From: Sulfurimonas sp.
Lineage (GTDB): Bacteria > Campylobacterota > Campylobacteria > Campylobacterales > Sulfurimonadaceae
Direction of reading: 5' to 3'
DNA: 5,855 bases
NCBI GenBank assembly: GCA_021157665.1
Contig: JAGGWE010000173.1
Coordinates: forward strand, 1 to 5,855
Positions 1 to 5,855 of this stretch are shown piece after piece (the first letter of the stretch is position 1; each line of letters begins with the position of its first letter). Below the pieces are notes generated by a model. That model worked only from the letters and a program-made list of their open reading frames with translations, had not been told where the DNA came from and made no database searches. Both the position numbers and the translations under genes were made by a program.

Positions 1-1
1 A

Positions 2-721
2 GCTTTTACCCTTCCAATGATTGGATTTCATGGAGCACTAAATAAAATAAGTGATCAAAAGATGAGTGAGGTTACATCTCTAAATAAATTTACCTGGAAT
101 CTTTACAATCAGGGAAGATATAAAAGTGTTGCAACACCAAAAGAGTCACATAATGATTTAGATAAAATGATAATATCTACTTCTGAAATTGGTGCTGCTT
201 CACTTCCTATTTGGGCTGTTTCATTAGAAGCACCAAACTATCCAAAAAAAGCATTTCCAGAGGGAATCCCTGTATATTTCCATTTTGATGGATACAGTGG
301 TGAAGTTCATGAGATGAATACAATCAACCACTATGTTGGAATGGATCCAATGTGGGCAGGTGGTACTCTTGAAAGAGAAATAGGTATCTATGCCCTTTTA
401 GGATTATCTCTAGTTATGATTTATTTTATCGCGTACAATGTAAAAATCTTATCATATTTTATGTTGATTCCAGCTTCTCTTCCAATTCTGTTTATAGCTG
501 ACTATTCATTTTGGTTATATTATTTTGGACACAATCTACATGACTGGGGAATGTTTAAAATCAAACCCTTTATGCCTACCGTTTTTGGTGATGGAAAGAT
601 TGCACAGTTTACAACTCACTCGTACCCAACAATCGGTTTTTATCTGATAGTTGCTATTAGTTTATTGAGTTTACTTGCTTTTTTTGCAAAACAAAAAGCT
701 TTAAAAGAGATGGAAGAATAA
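2..721 (+). CDS. nosB: NosB-like integral membrane protein of the nos cluster, 5' partial
   Basis: The frame is open from the first bases of the window (codons reading AFTLP precede Met at 17). That Met has no ribosome binding site in front of it, so the true start lies upstream and this is a C-terminal fragment of about 239 residues. Counting from Met17, residues 1-120 look soluble and probably face the periplasm. Hydrophobic spans follow at about 122-141, 144-170 and 205-224, then a short charged tail (AKQKALKEMEE). The loop between the last two spans holds His172, His175, Met179, Met186 and His201, and the phrase KIAQFTTHSYP. The position directly before nosD matches nosB of Campylobacterota clusters, where it follows nosZ. 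Its role in N2O respiration is not settled; assistance to NosZ or to electron transfer are possibilities. The name rests on position and topology, with moderate confidence, since the N-terminus cannot be seen. Confidence 0.72.
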   Translation, partial: AFTLPMIGFHGALNKISDQKMSEVTSLNKFTWNLYNQGRYKSVATPKESHNDLDKMIISTSEIGAASLPIWAVSLEAPNYPKKAFPEGIPVYFHFDGYSGEVHEMNTINHYVGMDPMWAGGTLEREIGIYALLGLSLVMIYFIAYNVKILSYFMLIPASLPILFIADYSFWLYYFGHNLHDWGMFKIKPFMPTVFGDGKIAQFTTHSYPTIGFYLIVAISLLSLLAFFAKQKALKEMEE

Positions 722-739
722 AAAAAGGTATCATAACAG

Positions 740-1957
740 ATGTATAAAATTCTATTAACTATTTATCTTTTATCATTTAGTTTGCTTGATGCAAACATAC
801 TGCAAAAAGCAATTGATGATGCACCTGCTGGTTCTATCTTAAAATTGCCTGCTGGAGTATATAAAGGCAATATTGTAATAGATAAGCCTATTACTATCAT
901 TGGTAAAGAAGATGGTGTTATTCTTGATGCCCAAAATAAAGGAACTGTTATAACCGTAGAGAGTTCTTTTGTTACAATTAAAAATATCAAAGTGATAAAT
1001 AGTGGTAATCTGTACTACAAACTTGATGCTGGGATAGTTTTAAAAGAATGTAATAATTGTGAAGTAAGTAACTGTGTAGTTGAAAATTGTCTATTTGGAA
1101 TTGATTTGCAAATGGTGAATAACTCTATAGTATTTAACAATAAAATCTCCTCAAAAGATCTAGACTTGGGTCTAAGAGGTGACGGAATGAGACTTTGGTA
1201 TTCTAATGACAACATTGTTAAGAAAAATTCTCTAATCAAGTCGAGAGATATGGTTGTATGGTATTCACATGGAAACGAGATAATTGAAAATTATGGTGAA
1301 TATTGCAGATATTCTCTTCACTTTATGTATGCAGGTAAAAACTATGTAAGAAATAATCATTACAAATTTAACTCTGTTGGTATCTTCTTTATGTATAGTA
1401 ATGACACTATAGCAACTGGTAATGTTATACAAAGTTCTTTAGGTGCTACCGGTATAGGAATAGGACTTAAAGATGTATCTAATTTCACAGTTAAAGACAA
1501 TACTGTAATCTACTGTGCAAGAGGTATGTATATAGACAGATCACCGTTTGAGCCGGGTACAACCAACTGGATAGAAGGAAACAAACTTCTTTACAACTCA
1601 GAAGCTATACATTTTCACTCAATTAGTGAGAATAATATTATTAAAAACAATACTGTTATGGGAAATATTGAAGATATTATAAATGATAGCAGAGGAGCCA
1701 AAACTTATAAAAATACAATAGAAGGAAACTACTGGGATAATTATGAAGGATTTGATAAAGATGGTGACAATATAGGTGATACTGCTCACAAAGTATATCA
1801 ATATGCTGATCAACTATGGATTTTCAATCCAAATGTTAAATTTTTCTATGGTTCTCCTGTAATTTCATTGTTGAATTTTTTAGGAAAACTAGCTCCATTT
1901 TCTAAACCTCTATTTTTAATGGAAGATAAAAAACCAAAAGTTAGAATAAAAGGATAA
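740..1957 (+). CDS. nosD: NosD, periplasmic beta-helix protein of the NosDFY copper-centre maturation complex
   Basis: This 405-residue protein begins with a short Sec signal (YKILLTIYLLSFSLLDA, likely cut after Ala18). The mature part is a right-handed parallel beta-helix of the CASH/PbH1 type, seen as repeated turns with N-rich corners such as NNSIVFNNKI, NDNIVKKNSL and ENNIIKNNTV from about residue 70 to 330. The family hallmark GNYWDNYEGFDKDGDNIGD is at 329-347, followed by the usual Pro-rich C-terminus. In characterised systems NosD sits on the NosF2Y2 ABC transporter in the periplasm, receives Cu(I) from NosL and is needed to build the CuZ site of N2O reductase. nosF and nosL are encoded downstream in the same run of genes. 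The length is near the family norm. A cluster of four cysteines at 104, 107, 112 and 117 is unusual. The start is supported by an AAAGG about 11 bases upstream and by the signal peptide. Confidence in the family is high. Confidence 0.96.
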   Translation: MYKILLTIYLLSFSLLDANILQKAIDDAPAGSILKLPAGVYKGNIVIDKPITIIGKEDGVILDAQNKGTVITVESSFVTIKNIKVINSGNLYYKLDAGIVLKECNNCEVSNCVVENCLFGIDLQMVNNSIVFNNKISSKDLDLGLRGDGMRLWYSNDNIVKKNSLIKSRDMVVWYSHGNEIIENYGEYCRYSLHFMYAGKNYVRNNHYKFNSVGIFFMYSNDTIATGNVIQSSLGATGIGIGLKDVSNFTVKDNTVIYCARGMYIDRSPFEPGTTNWIEGNKLLYNSEAIHFHSISENNIIKNNTVMGNIEDIINDSRGAKTYKNTIEGNYWDNYEGFDKDGDNIGDTAHKVYQYADQLWIFNPNVKFFYGSPVISLLNFLGKLAPFSKPLFLMEDKKPKVRIKG

Positions 1958-1959
1958 TT

Positions 1960-2703
1960 ATGGCGAAGGTACAGACAGATAGAAGAGAGTTTATTAAATA
2001 TTCTACACTTGGGATATTAGGACTTGCTCTTGGTGGTGGGGTCATATTTAGCCCCTATGCTGTAGGAGCAGAAAATAGATTAAGACCTCCGGGAGCAGTT
2101 CCGGAGAAAGAATTCTTAGCTCTATGTATAAAATGTGGTCAATGTCTTCAGGTGTGTCCATATCACTCTATAGAATTATCCGACTTTGGAAAAGGGCATG
2201 GGGTAGGAACACCATTTATAGATGCTACGAAAAGAGGTTGTTATGCTTGTACGGCTGTTCCTTGTGTTCTTGCATGTCCAACAGGAGCACTGGAACATAA
2301 TTGTGAAAAAGCTGAAGATATTCATATGGGAATAGCTGTGTTAGAGTTTAAAGAGACTTGTCTTGCTGTAACAAATACTCCTATCCCTAAAGGTTTTAAC
2401 ACTAAGATGCACGACTTTATTTCTAAACAAATAAATGTTACTCAACTTGAGTTAGATCAACTTGAAAAGCTTGATAGTTTTGAAGGGAAACAATGTACCC
2501 TATGTGCTGATATGTGTCCTATACCAAATCCATTAAGTGCTATTGCCATGGTTCCTGATAGTGATGGTGGTAAAAGACCAGCAATTTATGATGGTTGCAT
2601 AGGCTGTGGTGTTTGTGAAGAGGTTTGTCCTACAAGCACTCCATCAATAGTAGTTAAGCAAAGAATGACTTACGAAGAATATTATTCAGATAAAAGGAGT
2701 TAA
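1960..2703 (+). CDS. nosG: NosG, NapG-like Tat-exported ferredoxin with four [4Fe-4S] binding motifs
   Basis: This 247-residue protein starts with a twin-arginine signal (DRREFIKYS at 7-15, then a hydrophobic stretch at 16-36 ending AVGA), so it is folded before export and lies on the periplasmic face of the membrane. Cysteine motifs in order are C56-x2-C59-x2-C62-x3-C66-P, C94-x2-C97-x4-C102-x3-C106-P, C179-x2-C182-x3-C186-P with Cys134 as the probable fourth ligand, and C213-x2-C216-x2-C219-x3-C223-P. This pattern is that of NapG, the partner of NapH in quinol oxidation. Next to nosH and the two cytochrome genes it is best read as the nos version, passing electrons from NosH towards NosC1/NosC2. 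NapG itself is the main alternative, but no napA, napB or napF is present and nosD is two bases upstream. AAAGGA at 1949-1954 gives a good start. Compared with NapG, as I recall it, the third motif is opened up by an insertion of some 40 residues. Confidence 0.92.
   Translation: MAKVQTDRREFIKYSTLGILGLALGGGVIFSPYAVGAENRLRPPGAVPEKEFLALCIKCGQCLQVCPYHSIELSDFGKGHGVGTPFIDATKRGCYACTAVPCVLACPTGALEHNCEKAEDIHMGIAVLEFKETCLAVTNTPIPKGFNTKMHDFISKQINVTQLELDQLEKLDSFEGKQCTLCADMCPIPNPLSAIAMVPDSDGGKRPAIYDGCIGCGVCEEVCPTSTPSIVVKQRMTYEEYYSDKRS
2694..2699 (+). promoter_or_regulatory. Strong ribosome binding site of nosC1
   Basis: AAGGAG lies inside the last codons of nosG, 5 bases before the ATG at 2705. It is the best Shine-Dalgarno match in the window and decides in favour of this start over the internal Met at residue 13 of NosC1, which would also leave a usable lipoprotein signal. 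Confidence 0.65.
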
Positions 2704-2704
2704 G

Positions 2705-3289
2705 ATGAAATTTAACAATTCAAGATTAAAAGTTCAAAGCATGTTTATTGCTTCAATAGCTCTATTATTCACTTTTTTAACAGGGTGTAGTGATAATGAT
2801 AAAGATGCAAAGAAAAATATTGTATCAGAGTCAACTACCCCACAGATTGAAGTTATAAAGAATGAAAATGCAAAAGAGATAAAAGTAGCATCAAAAACGG
2901 CTAGTGAAGGTCAAAGTAAATCATATTATTATAACTATAATAATGAAAGTGCTGTTAATGAAGAACAAAAGACAGCTATTGATGCAAATATGAATATAAG
3001 AAGCCCATATGAAGAGTTAAAGATTTCTCTACTTGTAAGAAAAATGAGCAAAAAGTTTATAGTAAAATGTTCAGCTTGTCACAATGACTATGCAAATGGA
3101 ATTATTGGTCCATCACTTCTTGGAAAAAGTTCTGATTATATTTATGATGCAATAGCAAAATTTAAAACTGGTGAGAAGAAAAATGTTTTAATGACTGATT
3201 TGATTAATATGATGGATGATAAAGAGATTAGAAAATTGGCAGATGAAATATTTAAATTTAATGAAGAAATAAAAAAGATGAGGAAATAA
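2705..3289 (+). CDS. nosC1: NosC1, monohaem cytochrome c, predicted lipoprotein
   Basis: This is a 194-residue protein with a basic N-terminus, a hydrophobic stretch (residues 13-25) and a lipobox LTGC, so Cys28 is probably lipidated and the protein tethered to a membrane facing the periplasm. A charged, low-complexity linker of about 85 residues follows, including a Tyr/Asn-rich stretch at 74-80. The haem domain is C-terminal: CSACH at 122-126 binds haem c with His126 as one axial ligand, GPSLLGK at 135-141 follows, and Met163 lies where class I cytochromes carry the second ligand, seven residues before the helix MDDKEIRKLADEI. The domain is small (about 75 residues). It begins one base after nosG ends and has a strong AAGGAG at 2694-2699, 5 bases before the start. 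In Campylobacterota nos clusters the equivalent gene is called nosC1 and is proposed to carry electrons between NosGH and NosZ. It is related to the next gene but shares only the haem domain pattern. Confidence 0.88.
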   Translation: MKFNNSRLKVQSMFIASIALLFTFLTGCSDNDKDAKKNIVSESTTPQIEVIKNENAKEIKVASKTASEGQSKSYYYNYNNESAVNEEQKTAIDANMNIRSPYEELKISLLVRKMSKKFIVKCSACHNDYANGIIGPSLLGKSSDYIYDAIAKFKTGEKKNVLMTDLINMMDDKEIRKLADEIFKFNEEIKKMRK

Positions 3290-3292
3290 AAT

Positions 3293-3793
3293 ATGAAAAA
3301 TATTGTAGTAGGAATTTTAACACTAGTAACTCTTGGTTTAATGGTCTTTACATTTATGGGTGGTCGCGCTTATCATGGTGGGCAACATGGTAAAATTATT
3401 CAAGATATTGGAGATGCTACAGCTAAACAATCAGTAGCAGCCCCAGAAGAGAAAGATGATAGAGAGAAAGAAAGAGATGCGATAAGTGCACTTAAAGAGA
3501 AAGCTGGAAATGCTGGAGCATTCAAAGTAAGTCATATGTATAAAAGCAAATGTTCTTCATGTCATGGTGTAAATGGTTCAGGTTTTCAAAATGGAAAAGC
3601 AATGATGGGACCTAAACTAATTGGACAAACTGCTGAAAAACTATTTAAAGATTTAGTTGACTTTAAAGATGGTAGAAAAGAAAACATGGTTATGAAAGGT
3701 TTACTTATTAGCCTTAGTAAAGAAGATTTGAAAAAACTTGCTGATGAAATTGGTGAATTCCCTGCTCGTGCAGAGGCACTTAATAATAAATAA
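3293..3793 (+). CDS. nosC2: NosC2, membrane-anchored monohaem cytochrome c
   Basis: This 166-residue protein has an N-terminal hydrophobic helix at 4-22 and no lipobox, so it is either an uncleaved membrane anchor or a Sec signal. After it come a Gly/His-rich stretch (GGRAYHGGQHGK, 23-34) and a strongly charged helix (EEKDDREKERDAISALKEKA, 52-71). The haem site is CSSCH at 87-91 with His91 as ligand, followed by GVNGSG, GPKLIGQ (106-112) and Met134 as the likely second ligand, seven residues before LSKEDLKKLADEI. This second half lines up with that of NosC1, which suggests gene duplication. It probably transfers electrons from the quinol dehydrogenase side to NosZ or to its partner cytochrome. 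The start is 3 bases past the nosC1 stop codon, with AGGAAA at 3281-3286. Which of the two cytochromes is the direct donor cannot be told from the sequence. Confidence 0.87.
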   Translation: MKNIVVGILTLVTLGLMVFTFMGGRAYHGGQHGKIIQDIGDATAKQSVAAPEEKDDREKERDAISALKEKAGNAGAFKVSHMYKSKCSSCHGVNGSGFQNGKAMMGPKLIGQTAEKLFKDLVDFKDGRKENMVMKGLLISLSKEDLKKLADEIGEFPARAEALNNK

Positions 3794-3820
3794 TTTATAG
3801 CGAATTGATGGAGCTTTAAA
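3794..3820 (+). other. Longest intergenic gap, nosC2 to nosH
   Basis: These 27 bases hold GGAG (3810-3813), the ribosome binding site of nosH. I see no convincing -10/-35 pair, no inverted repeat and no T-run terminator, so the gap does not look like a transcription boundary. Confidence 0.5.
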
Positions 3821-4726
3821 ATGGATAAGTATAACAATAGGGAAACGATACAAAAAACATCGTTTTGGTCAACTTTTTTTGATAAAACAAAAGAAGGAAA
3901 ATCTAAATTTAGTTACAGAATGAAGAGATGGATTGTAGTTGTAACAGTTCATCTTCTCTTTTTCTTGTCATTTTTTATAGATTTGCAAATGTTAGAGGGT
4001 ACGCTTAGTGGTTCTAGATTTCTAGGCTTTCATATGATTGATCCATTTATGACAATGGAAGTCTTTTTAGCAACTTTCCACATGCCAATAAACATAATAA
4101 TTGGTACAACAACTATTATTATAGTTTATCTATTAATTGGTGGTAGAACTTATTGTGCTTGGGTATGTCCATATGGTATTCTTAGTGAAATTGGTGAAAA
4201 ATGGCATAATACTTTAGTAAAGAAAAAAATTATCAAAAGTAGAGAGTTTGACCATAGAGTTAGACATATCTTTTGGGCAGCATTTCTGCTTCTCTCTTTT
4301 ACAAGTGGTTATATAGTATTTGAGACATTTAATGTTGTTGGTATTCTAAGTAGAGCCGTTGCTTATGGTTGGAGTGTAGCTTTGATTTGGGTAGTTGTTG
4401 TTTTTGCTATGGAGGTTTTCTTCTCTCGTCGTGCTTGGTGTAAATATATATGCCCAATAGGTACAACTTATGGTTATATCGGTAAAGTTTCTGCTTTAAG
4501 AATTGAGTGGAATGATAACTGTGATCACTGTATGGTATGTCATGATGTATGTTTTGAAAATCATGTTCTAGAGATTGTTAAAGCTAAATATGATAAGCAA
4601 AGAGAAGAAAAAGGTATCACTCATGAATATATTACTGGTGCTGACTGTACTCTCTGTGGTAGATGTATAGATGTATGTCACAATGATGCTCTTAGCTTTG
4701 AATTTAAACTAAAAAATCTGGTGTAA
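3821..4726 (+). CDS. nosH: NosH, NapH-like membrane quinol dehydrogenase subunit with iron-sulfur motifs
   Basis: This 301-residue polytopic membrane protein has hydrophobic spans near 37-55, 88-107, 149-167 and 184-200. Two CxxxCP motifs, CAWVCP at 112-117 and CKYICP at 207-212, each follow a transmembrane span and are the hallmark shared by NapH, NosR and related quinol dehydrogenases. The C-terminal cytoplasmic domain carries two [4Fe-4S] motifs, C234-x2-C237-x2-C240-x3-C244 and C276-x2-C279-x2-C282-x3-C286. Both lack the proline that commonly follows the last cysteine (Phe and His instead). By analogy with NapGH it should oxidise menaquinol and reduce NosG. No NosR is seen in the window, in keeping with Campylobacterota using NosGH in its place. 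NapH is the alternative, made unlikely by the flanking nos genes. The start is supported by GGAG at 3810-3813, 7 bases upstream. The 27-base gap before it is the longest in the window and shows no clear promoter or hairpin. Confidence 0.92.
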   Translation: MDKYNNRETIQKTSFWSTFFDKTKEGKSKFSYRMKRWIVVVTVHLLFFLSFFIDLQMLEGTLSGSRFLGFHMIDPFMTMEVFLATFHMPINIIIGTTTIIIVYLLIGGRTYCAWVCPYGILSEIGEKWHNTLVKKKIIKSREFDHRVRHIFWAAFLLLSFTSGYIVFETFNVVGILSRAVAYGWSVALIWVVVVFAMEVFFSRRAWCKYICPIGTTYGYIGKVSALRIEWNDNCDHCMVCHDVCFENHVLEIVKAKYDKQREEKGITHEYITGADCTLCGRCIDVCHNDALSFEFKLKNLV

Positions 4727-4729
4727 ATA

Positions 4730-5368
4730 ATGATAAAAGTTTCAAATCTAACTAAAAAATTTGGCTCACATATTTCACTTGATAATATCAGTTGTGAATT
4801 TAATAAAAATGAGGCAATCGCTCTAATGGGAGCAAATGGTGCTGGTAAAACAACACTAATTCGATCTATACTTGGATACTATCATCCAAATAATGGTCAA
4901 GTATTAATAAATGGTTTAGACCCCATAAAAGAGCGTCTTAAAGTTTTAGAAAACATAAGTTTTGTTCCTCAACTACCTCCTCCGATTAAGCTAAGTCTTG
5001 ATGAGTTGATGCATTATGTAAGCGTAAGTGCAAATATTGAAAAAGAGCAGATTTTACACTATGCAAATGAGATGAAATTTGATTTAAAGTCAAATCTGAG
5101 TAAATCATTTTTTAAACTAAGTGGTGGGATGAAACAGAAGATGTTAATCGCAATCTCTTTGGCTAAAAAAAGCAATATTATCATATATGATGAACCAACA
5201 GCAAATCTTGACCCTAAAGCAAGAGATGATTTTTACAGACTGCTAAAACAAAATGAAGATGAAAAAGTACTTCTTTTTATTACACATAGACTTGAAGAGG
5301 TAAAAGATTTGGTAAATAGGCAGATATATATGGATTTAGGGAAAGTGGTATCGGATGAAAAAGTTTAA
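4730..5368 (+). CDS. nosF: NosF, ABC transporter ATP-binding protein of the NosDFY complex
   Basis: This 212-residue cytoplasmic ATPase has every ABC motif: Walker A GANGAGKT at 34-41, Q-loop Gln81, signature LSGGMKQ at 130-136, Walker B IIIYDE ending at Glu155, D-loop NLD at 159-161 and switch His186. It should form a dimer that works with two NosY permease subunits and periplasmic NosD to drive maturation of the copper centre of N2O reductase. It is about 90 residues shorter than NosF of pseudomonads (about 300), lacking the C-terminal extension; this compact form appears intact, since the last motif is followed by a normal beta-strand end (RQIYMDLGKVV). The ABC domain alone could belong to many transporters, so the name rests on its place after nosH and with nosL. 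The ribosome binding site is weak (GGTG at 4720-4723). The stop codon is three bases before the start, suggesting coupled translation. The 3' end overlaps nosL by 14 bases. Confidence 0.9.
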   Translation: MIKVSNLTKKFGSHISLDNISCEFNKNEAIALMGANGAGKTTLIRSILGYYHPNNGQVLINGLDPIKERLKVLENISFVPQLPPPIKLSLDELMHYVSVSANIEKEQILHYANEMKFDLKSNLSKSFFKLSGGMKQKMLIAISLAKKSNIIIYDEPTANLDPKARDDFYRLLKQNEDEKVLLFITHRLEEVKDLVNRQIYMDLGKVVSDEKV

Positions 5369-5813
5369 ATTTTTACAAATTGCTTTTTATTTATCACTTT
5401 TTGTTATACTAACAGCATGTGATTCATCATCTAAAGAGAGTAAAGAAGATTTGAGAATTTGCCCTCAATGTAACATGGAGTTGCCAAAGTCAAATATTCA
5501 TACTTCTACTATAAATCAAAATGGTGATATGCACTATTTTGATGATGTTGGATGTATGATTTTATGGGCTAAAGATGAGAATATTGATCTCAAAAGTGTA
5601 AAAACTGAAATTTTTTCAAATGATACAAAAAAATATATTGACACATTTGAAGCATTTTATAAAATCAATGAAAGAACTCCAATGTTATATGGTTTTTCTG
5701 CTTATGAAAAACCACAAGATGGCTCCATAGATTTTGATGAAGTTATAATTAGAATGTTAAGAGGTGAGCATATGGCAAACCCAAAAATTAGAAAACAGAT
5801 ATTAGGATATTAG
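5355..5813 (+). CDS. nosL: NosL-family copper-binding lipoprotein
   Basis: This 152-residue predicted lipoprotein has a basic start (MKKFKF), a hydrophobic stretch and a lipobox LTAC with Cys22 as the lipidated residue. The mature protein opens with CPQCNM at 36-41, matching the CxxCGM motif of NosL except that Gly is replaced by Asn. HYFDDVGCMILWA at 60-72 matches the NosL phrase around F-D-D-x-x-C-M, and PMLYGFSAY at 109-117 matches the third conserved region with its Met. NosL binds one Cu(I) and hands it to NosD of the NosDFY complex for NosZ assembly. The last 35 residues or so, with IIRMLRGEHMANP (131-143), do not resemble the usual NosL end as I know it. The reading frame begins inside nosF (14-base overlap, frame shifted by one). 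The nearest Shine-Dalgarno-like AGGGA is about 12 bases upstream, so translation probably depends on that of nosF. MerB-like or other lipoproteins are less likely. Confidence 0.83.
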   Translation: MKKFKFLQIAFYLSLFVILTACDSSSKESKEDLRICPQCNMELPKSNIHTSTINQNGDMHYFDDVGCMILWAKDENIDLKSVKTEIFSNDTKKYIDTFEAFYKINERTPMLYGFSAYEKPQDGSIDFDEVIIRMLRGEHMANPKIRKQILGY

Positions 5814-5817
5814 GTGA
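5812..5817 (+). promoter_or_regulatory. Ribosome binding site for the gene starting at 5825
   Basis: AGGTGA overlaps the nosL stop codon (TAG at 5811-5813) and sits 7 bases before the ATG at 5825. It supports that ATG as a real start, although only ten full codons of the gene lie in the window. Confidence 0.6.
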
Positions 5818-5824
5818 CACTAAA

Positions 5825-5855
5825 ATGAAAAATTTATATTTAATCGCATACTTAG
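5825..5855 (+). CDS. nosY: Start of a further gene, probably the NosY permease, 3' partial
   Basis: Only MKNLYLIAYL can be read before the window ends. The opening resembles the N-termini of ABC-2 type permeases (MxNLxxIAxxE), and nosF still lacks its membrane partner in this window, so nosY is expected here. The start is 11 bases past the nosL stop codon and has a good ribosome binding site. The identification is an inference from context; ten residues cannot prove it. Confidence 0.5.
   Translation, partial: MKNLYLIAYL

Noticed and set aside
17..19. ATG at 17 as the start of nosB
   Set aside because: No Shine-Dalgarno sequence precedes it and the frame stays open to the window edge, so it is taken as an internal Met.
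763..990. 75-codon open frame on the minus strand
   Set aside because: It lies wholly inside nosD, which has a clear family signature, and it has no ribosome binding site or recognisable domain.
1015..1239. 74-codon open frame on the minus strand
   Set aside because: It is antisense to the beta-helix repeats of nosD, with no supporting signal.
1130..1420. Possible DNA repeats in nosD
   Set aside because: The similarity is at the protein level (beta-helix turns) and does not form exact nucleotide repeats.
1619..1813. 64-codon hydrophobic open frame on the minus strand
   Set aside because: It is antisense to the Asn-rich codons (AAT/AAC) of nosD, which read as Ile/Val on the other strand and mimic a membrane protein.
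3586..3837. 83-codon open frame on the minus strand
   Set aside because: It covers the haem domain of nosC2 and the start of nosH in antisense and shows no motif of its own.
1960..4726. NapGH of a periplasmic nitrate reductase cluster
   Set aside because: The genes sit between nosD and nosF with two cytochromes, and no napA, napB, napF, napL or napD is present.

Overview
The window is a continuous piece of a nitrous oxide respiration (nos) gene cluster. All genes lie on the + strand, packed head to tail with gaps of 1 to 27 bases or small overlaps. The DNA is AT-rich. The gene order is nosB (5' end missing), nosD, nosG, nosC1, nosC2, nosH, nosF, nosL and the first codons of a further gene that is probably nosY. 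This order, with napG/napH-like genes and two small monohaem cytochrome c genes between nosD and nosF, is the layout known from Campylobacterota (Epsilonproteobacteria) such as Wolinella and Sulfurimonas, where it follows a clade II (atypical, Sec-exported) nosZ. The reductase gene nosZ is not in the window and is expected just upstream of position 1. The genus cannot be fixed from this sequence alone.

Layout: 2-721 encodes the C-terminal part of the membrane protein NosB. 740-1957 encodes NosD, the periplasmic beta-helix copper/maturation factor. 1960-2703 encodes NosG, a Tat-type four-cluster ferredoxin. 2705-3289 and 3293-3793 encode two membrane-attached monohaem cytochromes c, one a predicted lipoprotein and one with an N-terminal anchor. 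3821-4726 encodes NosH, a polytopic iron-sulfur quinol dehydrogenase subunit. 4730-5368 encodes NosF, an ABC ATPase. 5355-5813 encodes a NosL-type copper lipoprotein. 5825 to the end begins the putative NosY permease.

Working model: NosH and NosG form a menaquinol dehydrogenase, parallel to NapGH of nitrate respiration. Electrons then pass through NosC1 and/or NosC2 to periplasmic NosZ. NosL delivers Cu(I), and NosD-NosF-NosY form the ABC complex that assembles the CuZ centre. NosB is a membrane protein of uncertain role. The first part rests on motifs seen here and on established work on the families; the exact electron path is inference.

There is no intergenic space over 27 bases. I see no internal promoter, terminator, RNA gene, repeat, mobile element or CRISPR array. 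The genes look like one transcription unit whose promoter and terminator are both outside the window. I did not find an undescribed system. The points most worth a second look are the poorly understood NosB, the cysteine cluster in NosD, the split third cluster region of NosG, the paired cytochromes with different anchors, and nosL sitting between nosF and nosY with an unusual C-terminus.
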